Shown one piece after another: positions 1-7,385 of a DNA stretch of 31,071 nt. The DNA is taken from the NCBI GenBank assembly GCA_964642045.1, contig CAZXLZ010000008.1, forward strand, positions 1 through 31,071, read 5' to 3'. Made by a program: the position numbers and the translations under genes. The DNA comes from RGIG5057 sp964642045. Its GTDB lineage: Bacteria > Bacillota > Clostridia > TANB77 > CAG-465. Every line of letters begins with the position of its first letter. Position 1 is the stretch's first letter. The notes under the pieces were generated by a model. It saw only the letters and a program-made list of their open reading frames with translations. It did no database searches and was not told where the DNA came from.

Positions 1-126
1 GAATATTCTCCACTTATTAATGGTATTGTATTTGAATATGGAAATAGAGTTGATAAGGACGAGCTTAGGGAATTTTTATTATTCAAATTTATAGAAAATG
101 TAAAAAAGTTTAAAAAATTAAAATAA
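1..126 (+). CDS. C-terminal tail of an unknown gene (partial at window edge)
   Basis: The window opens inside a coding frame that stays open for 41 codons and ends in TAA at 124-126. The visible tail is charged and amphipathic and finishes in a lysine-rich run. The start lies outside the window. I do not recognise the family. Its position just upstream of small element proteins and two recombinases suggests that it is cargo or a mobilisation gene of the same mobile element, but nothing in the 41 residues proves this. It could also be a chance open frame, although the codon use (AT-rich, many AAA and GAA codons) fits the neighbouring genes. Confidence 0.5.
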   Translation, partial: EYSPLINGIVFEYGNRVDKDELREFLLFKFIENVKKFKKLK

Positions 127-163
127 TTTTTAGTTAATCATTAGTAAAAATAATAAAAAAATC

Positions 164-200
164 GCTATTAAAAGTGAAAGATAAATTCTTTCAAAATAGC
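164..200 (+). repeat. Nested hairpin upstream of a boxA-like sequence
   Basis: GCTATT at 164-169 pairs with AATAGC at 195-200, and inside it GAAAGA at 176-181 pairs with TCTTTC at 187-192 around a five-base loop. It is followed directly by a stretch (about 200-216) that resembles the boxA antitermination element found in rRNA operon leaders of Bacillota (a TTGAAAA core). The hairpin is seen directly. The boxA reading is a resemblance from memory. It could be a weak terminator of the upstream gene, but there is no good T-run after the stem. Confidence 0.4.
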
Positions 201-218
201 ACATTGAAAAATGAATAG

Positions 219-328
219 AATCATAACAACAAATAATGAAACTTCTGTCTGGCTAACGTGATGTAAAGGGGCAGTTCTTAGAAATCCTAAGAAACGTGGG
301 ATTCGTATGGCGAAAAGCAGTTATGATT
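219..328 (+). ncRNA. Structured intergenic RNA candidate of the mobile element
   Basis: A perfect 9-bp closing stem (AATCATAAC at 219-227 with GTTATGATT at 320-328) encloses a perfect 7-bp hairpin (TTCTTAG at 275-281 with CTAAGAA at 287-293) and a 5-bp helix with one G-U pair (CTGTC at 245-249 with GGCAG at 270-274). This arrangement makes a multi-branch junction of about 110 nt. The interior is much richer in G and C than its surroundings, as expected for a conserved RNA. It lies 23 bases upstream of the start codon of the small membrane protein gene and could be a leader element, a small RNA of the mobile element or a regulatory switch. I cannot match it to a named riboswitch class. The structure was found by eye. 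Confidence 0.5.
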
Positions 329-351
329 AGTAATAAAGTGAGGAATAAAAA

Positions 352-543
352 ATGTTTAAAATTATTTTAATTTCAATTATTAGCTTTTTTAGTGGTGCTA
401 TGACTATTATTTTGTTTGCAATGATGAAAGTAAGCTCAGAGTGCTCTAGGAAAGAAGAAAAGTTTATAGATTATGGTAGAGATGTATATAAAGAGCTAGA
501 AAAACTTGAAAAAGAGAAAAAAGATAGTAATGTTCTAAAATAA
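352..543 (+). CDS. Small single-pass membrane protein, DUF3789-like
   Basis: A 63-residue protein with one hydrophobic segment at about residues 3-26, then an SSECSRKEE-type stretch and a highly charged C-terminal helix rich in Lys and Glu. The start ATG at 352 follows a GAGG-containing ribosome binding site. Length, single membrane helix and the Ser/Cys/Arg-rich juxtamembrane motif resemble the DUF3789 peptides that sit near the recombinase end of many clostridial conjugative or mobilisable elements; that assignment is from memory and moderate. No function is established. The gene lies between the structured RNA and the recombinase operon, and reads in the same direction. Confidence 0.6.
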   Translation: MFKIILISIISFFSGAMTIILFAMMKVSSECSRKEEKFIDYGRDVYKELEKLEKEKKDSNVLK

Positions 544-578
544 AGAAGGTTTTAATAGTATGTAGAGAGGTGTAGGAA

Positions 579-674
579 ATGGAAGAATGGAATGTTATGT
601 ATAAATTTAATGAAGATGGTCCTACTTTCCAAGAAGTTATAGAGGAAATCCTTTTTAAAGAGTTAGAAAATTAG
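579..674 (+). CDS. 31-residue acidic peptide, small element-associated protein
   Basis: A short frame opening with ATG at 579 after the purine-rich AGAGAGGTGTAGG stretch and ending in TAG at 672-674. The product has a YKFNEDGPTFQEVIEEIL core and is acidic, with a probable single amphipathic helix. Very short proteins with a Y-K-F-x-x-D-G core commonly precede serine recombinases in clostridial elements, which is why I call it real despite its size. Its function is unknown. It lies 36 bases downstream of the previous gene and just before the recombinase promoter, so it may be the last gene of the upstream transcript. Confidence 0.55.
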   Translation: MEEWNVMYKFNEDGPTFQEVIEEILFKELEN

Positions 675-681
675 AGGGGGA

Positions 682-711
682 TTGACTTTTTTGAATATTA
701 TTTTGTATTAT
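682..711 (+). promoter_or_regulatory. Sigma-A-type promoter for the recombinase pair
   Basis: TTGACT at 682-687 and TATTAT at 706-711 are separated by 18 bases, with TG directly before the -10 box. Transcription would start near 718, leaving about 29 bases of leader before the TTG start at 747. This placement would leave the alternative TTG at 729 with almost no leader or ribosome binding site, which supports the downstream start. Confidence 0.6.
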
Positions 712-746
712 TTAATTGATAAATAGCTTTGTTAGGAGGAGATGTT

Positions 747-2342
747 TTGAATATCTTTAAAGGTAACAGAGATTATAAACCAGGACTATACGTAAGATTA
801 TCTAAAGAAGATGGGGATAAATTAGAAAGCGAGAGTATTACTAATCAGAGAAATATACTAGAAAGATTTTGTAAAGATAATAGTTTAGAAGATTACAAAG
901 AATTTGTAGATGATGGCTTTTCGGGACTTACTTTTGATAGACCAGCTTTTAATAGATTAAAAAAAGAAATAGAAGAAAATAAAATAAATATGGTTATTGT
1001 AAAAGATCTATCTAGACTTGGCAGAGATTATTCAGAAGTAGGAAAATATATAGAAAGATATTTCCCTGAACACAATGTTAGATTTATAGCGATTTATGAT
1101 GAAGTAGATACTATAACTGAAACAGATGATATGCTACCATTAAAAGCAGTATTAAATGACTTATATTGTAAGGACACTTCAAGAAAATTTAGAGCTATGC
1201 TATATAATAAGAAGAAAGATGGAATGTATATATGTGTAGAGGCACCATACGGATATAGCAAAGATCCAAACAAAAAAGGTCATTTAATTATAAATGAAGA
1301 AGAAAGTAAAATTGTAAAAAGTATTTTTGAAATGTATTTAAAAGGCAAAGGAACATATCAAATTGCTACAAAATTAAATGAAGAAAATATACCTGTACCA
1401 TCTACAAATAGAAAAAATTGTACTAGTGTAACTAAAAAGTGGTATACCGAAATGATAAGAAAAATTTTAAGGAGCGAGGTATATGTAGGAGATACTGTTT
1501 TAGGAAAAACAAAGAAAATGAATTACAAAAGTAAAAAGATAATTTACTTGCCAAAAGAAGAATGGATTATTACGAGGGATACACACGATGCTATAATAAG
1601 TAGAAAAGATTTTGAAATAGTAAATAAAAGATTAAATAGTAATAAAACAACAAAAATTAATAAATATGAATACTTATTAAGAGGAATTGTAAAGTGTAGA
1701 GATTGTGGCTGTTCTATAACTTGGCTAACAAAGAAAGATAACTATAAAGGAAAAATAACTATTAGAAAATATGGTATATGTCCTACTGCTTCAAAGAAAG
1801 TAGGTGTTAAAAAATGCACTAAAAAATATTATAACTACAATTTACTTGAAGAAAGAATTATTTTAGAGATAAAGAAAGTTATAAACAAATATTTAAACAA
1901 TATTGATTTAAAAAGTGTTAATAGAAAAAATCAAGAAATATTAAATAAAAAATCAGAAGATTATAAGAATAGAATTAGAAAATTAGAATTAGAGATAGAC
2001 AATTTCAATAAAAAAATAGATAAGGCATACATAGATAAACTAGATAATGTTATATCACAAGATGACTATGACAGAGTTTCACATTTATTAGTAGAAAGAA
2101 GAAATAATATAAAGGAAGTATTAAAAGAAATAAAAGATGAATACCAAAGAATATATATGGATGAAAATATTAAGTTTGATTATAAAACTTTAACGGAATT
2201 TTTAAAAAACTTTGATATATTAAATAATATTACAAGGGAAGATATAGATAGGATAGTAGATAAAATATATGTTGATAAAGAAAAGAATATAGAAATAATA
2301 TTTAACTTTAAGGAGCTGAATTTGATTAGTGAAAATGTATAA
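747..2342 (+). CDS. Large serine recombinase, TnpX/TndX type (first of tandem pair)
   Basis: A 531-residue site-specific recombinase that would cut and rejoin DNA through a phosphoserine intermediate to excise or insert the element. The resolvase-type catalytic domain occupies about residues 12-150, with the YVRLS motif placing the nucleophile at Ser19 and the conserved KDLSRLGRD block following. A recombinase domain (APYGYSKD, YLKGKGTYQIA) spans about 165-270, a zinc ribbon with CRDC and paired downstream cysteines about 310-370, and a long Lys/Glu coiled coil lies towards the C-terminus. Start choice: TTG at 747 lies 7 bases after a perfect AGGAGG at 734-739; the TTG at 729 is upstream of that site. 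The gene overlaps the next one by 14 bases, so the two are translationally coupled. Confidence 0.9.
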   Translation: MNIFKGNRDYKPGLYVRLSKEDGDKLESESITNQRNILERFCKDNSLEDYKEFVDDGFSGLTFDRPAFNRLKKEIEENKINMVIVKDLSRLGRDYSEVGKYIERYFPEHNVRFIAIYDEVDTITETDDMLPLKAVLNDLYCKDTSRKFRAMLYNKKKDGMYICVEAPYGYSKDPNKKGHLIINEEESKIVKSIFEMYLKGKGTYQIATKLNEENIPVPSTNRKNCTSVTKKWYTEMIRKILRSEVYVGDTVLGKTKKMNYKSKKIIYLPKEEWIITRDTHDAIISRKDFEIVNKRLNSNKTTKINKYEYLLRGIVKCRDCGCSITWLTKKDNYKGKITIRKYGICPTASKKVGVKKCTKKYYNYNLLEERIILEIKKVINKYLNNIDLKSVNRKNQEILNKKSEDYKNRIRKLELEIDNFNKKIDKAYIDKLDNVISQDDYDRVSHLLVERRNNIKEVLKEIKDEYQRIYMDENIKFDYKTLTEFLKNFDILNNITREDIDRIVDKIYVDKEKNIEIIFNFKELNLISENV

Positions 2343-3861
2343 TAATGGCTCCATATATATGAGGTTATCTAAAGAAGATGGGGATAAATTAGAAAGTGAA
2401 AGTATTACTAATCAAAGAAAACTATTAATTAGATATGCAGAAGATATAGGTATTCAAATAAAGAAAGAATATATTGATGATGGATATAGCGGAACGAATT
2501 TTGATAGACCTGCATTTAAGGAAATGATAGAGGATGTAAGAAATGGAAGAATAGACACTATAATAGTAAAAGATTTATCAAGATTTGCAAGAGAATCCGT
2601 TTTTGCATCAGAATACATTGAAAAAATATTTCCTGAATATAATATTAGATTTATTGCTGTACTTGATAATGTGGATACATATTTGGAAAAACTTGCAAAT
2701 GAACTTGTAGAATTTAAACTATATAATAATCAAAAATTTGCAAAAGATGTATCTGAAAAAATGAAAAAAAGTAAAAGAGCTAATATGGAAAAAGGACTTT
2801 ATATGGGAACGTATGCTCCGTATGGCTATGTTAAAGATACTAATAATAAAGGTAAGCTTTTAGTTGATAAAGATTCTAGTAAGATTGTAAAAAAAATATA
2901 TAATATGTATTTAAATGGTAAGAGTTCAACTGCTATTGCTAAATATTTAACTAATAAAAAAGTTAAAACTCCAGCTGAATATTATAATATTATTCAATAT
3001 AAAAAAACGAATATGTATAATGTTTGGAAAGGTTGCCAAATAATTAGGATTCTTAAAAATCAAGTATATATAGGAAGTGTAGTAAGAAATGTAGTTAATA
3101 AAATAAGCTATAAATCTAAATTAAAAAAGGCAACTAATAGTGATGAATGGATTGTTACTGAAAATATGCACGAGCCTATTATAGATAAAGAAACATTTTA
3201 TAAAGTACAAGAAATAATCAAATCCAAAAATGGCAAGCATAATAAATTAAAGTATAATTTTTTACTAAGACCATATCTTTCCTGTGCAAAATGTGGAAGA
3301 AAACTTAATTTTTCTATTAAAAGTGAAAAACAAGTTGAAATATCATGTCCAAAATCTAAAATCAATTGTTGTGATAAGTTCTACTATAATTATTATAAGT
3401 TAGAAAAAGTTATAATTGATAATATAATAGAACATTATAATAATATGTTTAATATTTCTGATGCAGAAAATGATATTCTTTTAAAAAGAAAAGAATATAA
3501 TATAATAGGTATAGAAGAAAAAATAAAAAAATTAAATTATACTTATAATAGGATAAATGATACTATTGATTCTATATATATTGATAAGTTGGATATGAAA
3601 ATTACTGATGAAGAATATGTACTTAAAACAGAAGAATTAAAACTTAAAAGAGAAAAAATAAAAAATGAAATTAAAGAATGTGAAATTATAAAAGAAAATT
3701 TTAACAATGAAGATATTATAGAATTAAAGAATATTATAAGTAATAAGAATAATGAAATAAAGAATAATATAAGTAAAGAATTAATAGACAAACTTATTTA
3801 TAAGATTGAAGTTTCAAAAAATGAAATAGAGGTACATTATAAATTTAAGTTTTTTAATTAA
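2329..3861 (+). CDS. Large serine recombinase, TnpX/TndX type (second of tandem pair)
   Basis: A 510-residue paralogue of the preceding recombinase. It has the IYMRLS motif (nucleophile Ser in RLS near residue 14), the VKDLSRFARE block, the APYGYVKD recombinase domain, a CAKC zinc ribbon and a C-terminal coiled coil, so it appears complete. GTG at 2329 or ATG at 2335 may be the start; AGGAG at 2311-2315 favours the GTG, and both lie inside the upstream gene. Its first codons are almost identical at DNA level to those of the first recombinase while the rest has diverged. Tandem pairs recall CcrA/CcrB of SCC elements and multi-recombinase streptococcal elements. It ends 33 bases before the inferred element boundary. 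Confidence 0.88.
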   Translation: MKMYNNGSIYMRLSKEDGDKLESESITNQRKLLIRYAEDIGIQIKKEYIDDGYSGTNFDRPAFKEMIEDVRNGRIDTIIVKDLSRFARESVFASEYIEKIFPEYNIRFIAVLDNVDTYLEKLANELVEFKLYNNQKFAKDVSEKMKKSKRANMEKGLYMGTYAPYGYVKDTNNKGKLLVDKDSSKIVKKIYNMYLNGKSSTAIAKYLTNKKVKTPAEYYNIIQYKKTNMYNVWKGCQIIRILKNQVYIGSVVRNVVNKISYKSKLKKATNSDEWIVTENMHEPIIDKETFYKVQEIIKSKNGKHNKLKYNFLLRPYLSCAKCGRKLNFSIKSEKQVEISCPKSKINCCDKFYYNYYKLEKVIIDNIIEHYNNMFNISDAENDILLKRKEYNIIGIEEKIKKLNYTYNRINDTIDSIYIDKLDMKITDEEYVLKTEELKLKREKIKNEIKECEIIKENFNNEDIIELKNIISNKNNEIKNNISKELIDKLIYKIEVSKNEIEVHYKFKFFN

Positions 3862-3896
3862 ATTATTTTTCCTGCAATAATTTCAACCTCATAGAT
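3862..3896 (+). other. Inferred right attachment site (attR) of the element
   Basis: The second recombinase stops at 3861, and from the GAT codon at 3894-3896 the sequence encodes DVTLAMAEH, the family-typical continuation of a DacF SxN-D motif. The codons before it (3861-3893) do not fit the family, so the crossover lies at about 3891-3896, probably at the GA of 3894-3895. The GA choice is inferred from Tn4451 and Tn5397. The partner half-site is beyond the left edge. Confidence 0.5.
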
Positions 3897-4679
3897 GTAA
3901 CACTTGCTATGGCTGAACATTTAGGTGGAAGTGAAACAAATTTTGTAAATATGATGAATGAAAAAGCAAAAAGTCTTGGAATGACAGGAACTAATTTTGT
4001 TGATTGTCATGGATTAGATGAAGATAATCATTATACTACAGCAAGAGATATAAGTATAATGTCTAGAGAGCTTATATTAAAACATCCAGATATTTTAAAG
4101 TATACTAGCATATGGATGGATACACTTAGAAATGGTACTTTTTCACTTAGTAGTACAAATAAGCTTATTAGATTTTACGATGGAGCTACAGGACTTAAAA
4201 CTGGATATACTAGCAATGCAGGATATAATTTATCAGCTAGTGCAACAAGGAATAATGTAAGCTTTATAGCTGTAGTATGCAAAGCTCCATCATCTGATAT
4301 AAGAAACGAAGAGGCAAAACAGCTTTTAGATTTTGCATTTTCAAACTTTGAAACTGAAAATATAACAAATAAGGATGTACCAGTAGCTAAAATAAAAGTA
4401 GAAAAATCGATAGGAAAAGAATATGAAGTATATACTGATACATTAACAATTTTAAAATCAAAGGGAACTAAAATAGAGTACGATACAGTGGCAGATTACT
4501 ATACTACTAAAGCTCCTATGGAGAAGGGCGCAGTCGTAGGGAAAGTAAAGTATATAGAAAAAAACAATCCTGATAACATTTTAGCTGAGGCTGATTTAAT
4601 AATAAAAGAACCTATTGAAAAATCAAATTTTATGGATTATTATGTAAATATATTAAACAAATTTGCAAATATTAGTTAA
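3894..4679 (+). pseudogene. 3' fragment of a DacF-like D-Ala-D-Ala carboxypeptidase, interrupted by the element
   Basis: This encodes the C-terminal two thirds of a peptidase-family-S11 penicillin-binding protein, which trims the terminal D-Ala of peptidoglycan pentapeptides outside the membrane. The frame contains the family stretch NFVNMMNEKAKSLGM, the HGLDEDNHYTT segment, the KTG box within ATGLKTGYTSNAGYN, and a PBP5-type C-terminal beta domain (from about VAKIKVEKS). The N-terminal signal peptide, the SxxK nucleophile motif and the SxN motif are absent because the mobile element ends here. The first ATG, at 3909, has no ribosome binding site. The fragment cannot be catalytically active by itself. 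Precise excision could rebuild the full gene if the 5' half survives at the other end of the element. Confidence 0.8.
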
Positions 4680-4690
4680 TAATAAATTAT

Positions 4691-4725
4691 AATAAAAGAA
4701 AGCAGTAATTCTGCTTTCTTTTATT
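4691..4725. terminator. Bidirectional intrinsic terminator
   Basis: A perfect 15-bp inverted repeat (AATAAAAGAAAGCAG at 4691-4705 with its complement at 4711-4725) around a five-base loop. The A-rich outer arm gives T-rich tails on both strands. It separates the converging dacF fragment and the minus-strand gene. Confidence 0.85.
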
Positions 4726-4727
4726 AT

Positions 4728-5192
4728 CTAATAATTAGATAAATCTTTAAGAATATCTATGTAATTAATATAATCTAGTAAAATTTGAAAATCTTCTTGT
4801 GATATTATAACTTTTTCTCCGCCATATCTTATTATATTATATTCATTTAGTATATAACTGGTATTTGCTAAATCTGAAATTTTATCTAAAATTATACTAA
4901 ATTTTGTATAAGAAATCTCATCACTTTTATTATAACTTCTAACTAATATATCTTCTCCAACCTTATTAGTAGAAAGCTCTAAGTCATAATAATTTATACC
5001 TACCATTTCATCTCTAAAGTTATAAAAAACAACTTCAAAATCTGTGTTATTTGAAACAGATATTATTTCATCATAATTAGTGTATTTTTTAGGAGCGTAA
5101 GCTTTATATAAGTATAAAGTAAATAATAATATAAATAAAAGTATGCTAAAATATATAAAGAAAATTAATAATTTTTTTACGGATATTTTCAT
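4728..5192 (-). CDS. Small membrane-anchored protein of unknown function
   Basis: A 154-residue protein with a basic N-terminus (MKISVKK), one strong transmembrane helix at about residues 8-30 and a soluble domain of about 120 residues that should lie outside the cell. The outer part is polar and rich in Tyr, Asn and Asp, without cysteines or recognisable catalytic motifs. The frame stays open 15 codons upstream to 5237, but the ATG at 5190-5192 is preceded by GGTGAG and lies just downstream of a promoter-like sequence, so I use the shorter form. I do not recognise the family. It is a single-gene unit that converges on the dacF fragment, and may be a remnant or small lipid-anchored-like envelope factor, but no function can be assigned. 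Confidence 0.65.
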   Translation of the reverse strand: MKISVKKLLIFFIYFSILLFILLFTLYLYKAYAPKKYTNYDEIISVSNNTDFEVVFYNFRDEMVGINYYDLELSTNKVGEDILVRSYNKSDEISYTKFSIILDKISDLANTSYILNEYNIIRYGGEKVIISQEDFQILLDYINYIDILKDLSNY

Positions 5193-5506
5193 ATATCTCA
5201 CCAAATTTATTATAATTAATAAATAAAAATAAATCAATAAAGTTACTAACTTTACTGTGATAACTTTCTGAATTTTTTACATAGCTCTAATTAATTATAA
5301 TATGATGATAAAAATATAATTGATATAGCATTAATAATTGATTGCAAGGCAATGTTACACAATTGTTACAAAAGAAAAATGAAATAGGTAAAAATTTGTA
5401 TATAAGTTAAAAATTCAGCAGATTTTATGTGAGATACGTTGAATTTTTTTACTCTTTATGATAAAGTAGGAAAGATGAATAATATATTTCATGGAGGGAA
5501 AGATAT
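5193..5506. other. Divergent intergenic region and leader of the pilus operon
   Basis: This 314-base gap lies between the minus-strand membrane protein gene and the CpaB-like gene. On the minus strand it contains a promoter-like pair (5209-5237). On the plus strand I see no convincing -35/-10 pair; TATATAAG at 5399-5406 and TATGAT at 5457-5462 are possible -10 boxes without good partners. AAAAATTCA at 5409-5417 is perfectly complementary to TGAATTTTT at 5440-5448 across a 22-base loop, followed by more T residues, which might act as an attenuator. GGAGGG at 5493-5498 is the ribosome binding site of the first pilus gene. Confidence 0.5.
5209..5237 (-). promoter_or_regulatory. Promoter-like sequence for the minus-strand membrane protein gene
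   Basis: On the minus strand, TTGATT (5232-5237) and TATAAT (5209-5214) are spaced by 17 bases. The predicted start site falls near 5202, very close to the ribosome binding site, so the leader would be unusually short. In such AT-rich DNA chance matches are common. Confidence 0.4.
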
Positions 5507-6643
5507 ATGATAGGAATGAGTCAAATTAAGAAAAAATTTTATACTGGTCTTGCAGCTGGTATAGGAGTTGGTTTGGTTGGAATTATAGGTATTTCTGTAT
5601 ATTCCTCAGTAACAGTTGGTAGTTATAAAAAGGGAACAAATAAGAATTACTTGGAAAAATATACGAAAGAAGTGTATGTAACTAATCAAACAATAGTACA
5701 AGGTCAGACTATAACAAATGATATGCTAACTACAACTAGAGTACACATTAACATGGTGCCATTAGGAGCATTATCAAGTGTTGGCGACAACATTGTAGCA
5801 AAATATAGTATTGCTGCAAATATGCCAATTACTGAGGATATGATAGCAGAGGATCTTCCGGATAATGACCTAAGAGAAACTGAGCTTAATACAGTAATTC
5901 TTCCAACAAACCTAGTAGAGGGAGCATATGTTGATTTAAGAGTTCAGTTCCCTAATGGAACAGATTATGTAGTAATACCTGAACTGCAAGTAAAACAAAT
6001 ATTAAATGAAACTATATGGTTTGATTTAACAGAAGAACAAAGATCTTTAGTTAATAGCGCGATAGTTGATACATACTTAAATGAGGGAGCAAAACTTTAT
6101 TGTATAGAGTATGTAGATCAATCTCAAATTAATTACTTTAACGAAAATAATAAAGAAATAATAAAAGGAAACTTAACAGCACTTATAAAATCAGAGCTTC
6201 CAGAGTTATATTCTAATAGCTACGAAAGTATAACTGATAATGCATCAAATGATAATGATGATGAAATTAATGATATAGATGGTGCACAAAACAGCAATGA
6301 TACTTCTTATACAATTGAAGATGAAAAAGCAGAAATTATATATAACTTTATAAAAAGATATAGAAATTTAGTTGCAAGCACAACTTCAACTGTTCAGACA
6401 TATCAGCCAACTTCAATTGTTATGGAAGCAATGAGAAATGATCCTAATATAACAAGTGTTGCTAAAAATAAATTAAATGAATATGTAAGACAAAATATAG
6501 AATCACGTAATAATCAAATAAAAGTTGTTAAGAACTCACAAGAAACATTAGAGGAAGAATATCAAAAACTTGTAGAAGGTGCACAAAATGCAATAAATGC
6601 ACAAAAGGAACAAAGAAATGCTATAATGGCTGTTGAGCAATAA
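5507..6643 (+). CDS. CpaB/RcpC-like SAF-domain pilus assembly protein
   Basis: A 378-residue protein with an N-terminal membrane helix at about residues 14-35, then an SAF-type domain (VYVTNQTIVQGQTITNDML to PITEDMIAEDL, about 52-115), the signature of CpaB/RcpC proteins of Tad/Flp pilus systems. A second beta-rich part follows to about 240, then an Asp/Asn-rich linker at about 240-265 and a C-terminal helical or coiled-coil region from about 315. In Gram-negative Tad systems CpaB works with the secretin; here, in a probable monoderm, it more likely lines or couples the wall-spanning channel, which is inference. GGAGGG at 5493-5498 supports the ATG at 5507. It opens the 14-gene operon and is 22 bases from the next gene. 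Confidence 0.75.
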   Translation: MIGMSQIKKKFYTGLAAGIGVGLVGIIGISVYSSVTVGSYKKGTNKNYLEKYTKEVYVTNQTIVQGQTITNDMLTTTRVHINMVPLGALSSVGDNIVAKYSIAANMPITEDMIAEDLPDNDLRETELNTVILPTNLVEGAYVDLRVQFPNGTDYVVIPELQVKQILNETIWFDLTEEQRSLVNSAIVDTYLNEGAKLYCIEYVDQSQINYFNENNKEIIKGNLTALIKSELPELYSNSYESITDNASNDNDDEINDIDGAQNSNDTSYTIEDEKAEIIYNFIKRYRNLVASTTSTVQTYQPTSIVMEAMRNDPNITSVAKNKLNEYVRQNIESRNNQIKVVKNSQETLEEEYQKLVEGAQNAINAQKEQRNAIMAVEQ

Positions 6644-6665
6644 TATATAGAGGTGGTATAGTTAA

Positions 6666-7379
6666 ATGAAAATTATTGGAATGATAGGATATACAGATAA
6701 GGTAGACTTAGTCGTAAGTTTATCTAAAACAATACAAATGCTTGGAAAAACAGTCCTTGTAATAGATGGAACTTTTGATGGAAAATATGCTTATGCAATT
6801 CCAACACTTGAAACTACTGATAAAAAATATATAAATCAATATGATAAAGTTGATTATGCAGTAGGATTTGAAAGTATGGCAGAACTTGAAAACTATTTAT
6901 GTGAGCATAAAATAAATATAGGCTTATATGATTATGTAATACTTGATATAGATAATCCTAAAACATATGAATTCTTTAGAAGTAAACCATTTGATAAAAT
7001 TTATTTTGTCATGGATACGAGTATGCTTACTTTTAAGAAAAATGAAGATATAATAAGTTCAATAAAGGTGTATACAACCTCTGAAAGTAATGTAAAGCCA
7101 ATAAAAGTTATGTATAGAGGACTAGTAACTAGGGTAGCAGATAAATATTTTGAAGATAGAATGAATTCTTATGAATTTAATTGGGATGAAAATATGATTG
7201 AAATAGCCGAAGATGAAAGAGACAGAATGTTATATCAAGATTTCCTAATAAGTGGAATGGTGCAAATAAAAAAACATTCAAAAATGTTCATAAATTCTAT
7301 GATAAATATAATCACATCTATTATTGAAGATGCAAATCCAGCGATGATAAAAAATATAATTAAAAAAGGAGGAATGTAG
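6666..7379 (+). CDS. ParA/TadZ-like protein without a Walker A motif (first copy)
   Basis: A 237-residue cytoplasmic protein beginning MKIIGMIGYTDKVDLVVSLSKTI, the position where MinD/ParA proteins carry a P-loop, but the Lys and Gly-rich loop are missing. The following GKTVLVIDG resembles the usual strand-two VLVIDxD element, and YDYVILDIDNP resembles the Walker B-like strand. This suggests a pseudo-ATPase of the CpaE/TadZ type, which in Tad systems marks the pole or site of the pilus and recruits the ATPase. The assignment rests on fold pattern and position between CpaB-like and CpaF-like genes. It is six bases from the next, similar gene, and a pseudo-ATPase/ATPase heterodimer is plausible. 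Confidence 0.6.
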   Translation: MKIIGMIGYTDKVDLVVSLSKTIQMLGKTVLVIDGTFDGKYAYAIPTLETTDKKYINQYDKVDYAVGFESMAELENYLCEHKINIGLYDYVILDIDNPKTYEFFRSKPFDKIYFVMDTSMLTFKKNEDIISSIKVYTTSESNVKPIKVMYRGLVTRVADKYFEDRMNSYEFNWDENMIEIAEDERDRMLYQDFLISGMVQIKKHSKMFINSMINIITSIIEDANPAMIKNIIKKGGM

Positions 7380-7385
7380 AAAATT

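Larger units (their letters stand above)
1..3893 (+). mobile_element. Right-hand part of a serine-recombinase mobile element inserted in a dacF-like gene
   Basis: Two large serine recombinase genes end 33 bases before a point where a DacF-like reading frame resumes abruptly in the middle of its family alignment, at the Asp that normally follows the SxN motif. In Tn4451/Tn5397-type elements the recombinase gene sits at the very end of the element and crossover occurs at a GA dinucleotide; here GA occurs at 3894-3895, exactly where dacF similarity begins. The left end is beyond the window, so the size and cargo are unknown. Seen: the recombinases and the broken gene. Inferred: the exact boundary and that 1-126 belongs to the element. 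Confidence 0.7.

Noticed and set aside
219..328. Group I or group II intron fragment, or tRNA
   Set aside because: No intron-encoded protein, no canonical intron ends and no cloverleaf with a T-loop consensus could be found; the short junction fits a small structured RNA better.
3543..3791. Open frame on the minus strand opposite the second recombinase
   Set aside because: Its sequence is a low-complexity Ser/Leu/Ile/Phe mirror of the Lys/Glu coiled coil on the plus strand, without a ribosome binding site.
5399..5462. Promoter of the pilus operon at TATATAAG or TATGAT
   Set aside because: Neither has a -35 box at proper spacing (TTGAAT at 5439 is only 12 bases before TATGAT); reported only as a note in the intergenic entry.
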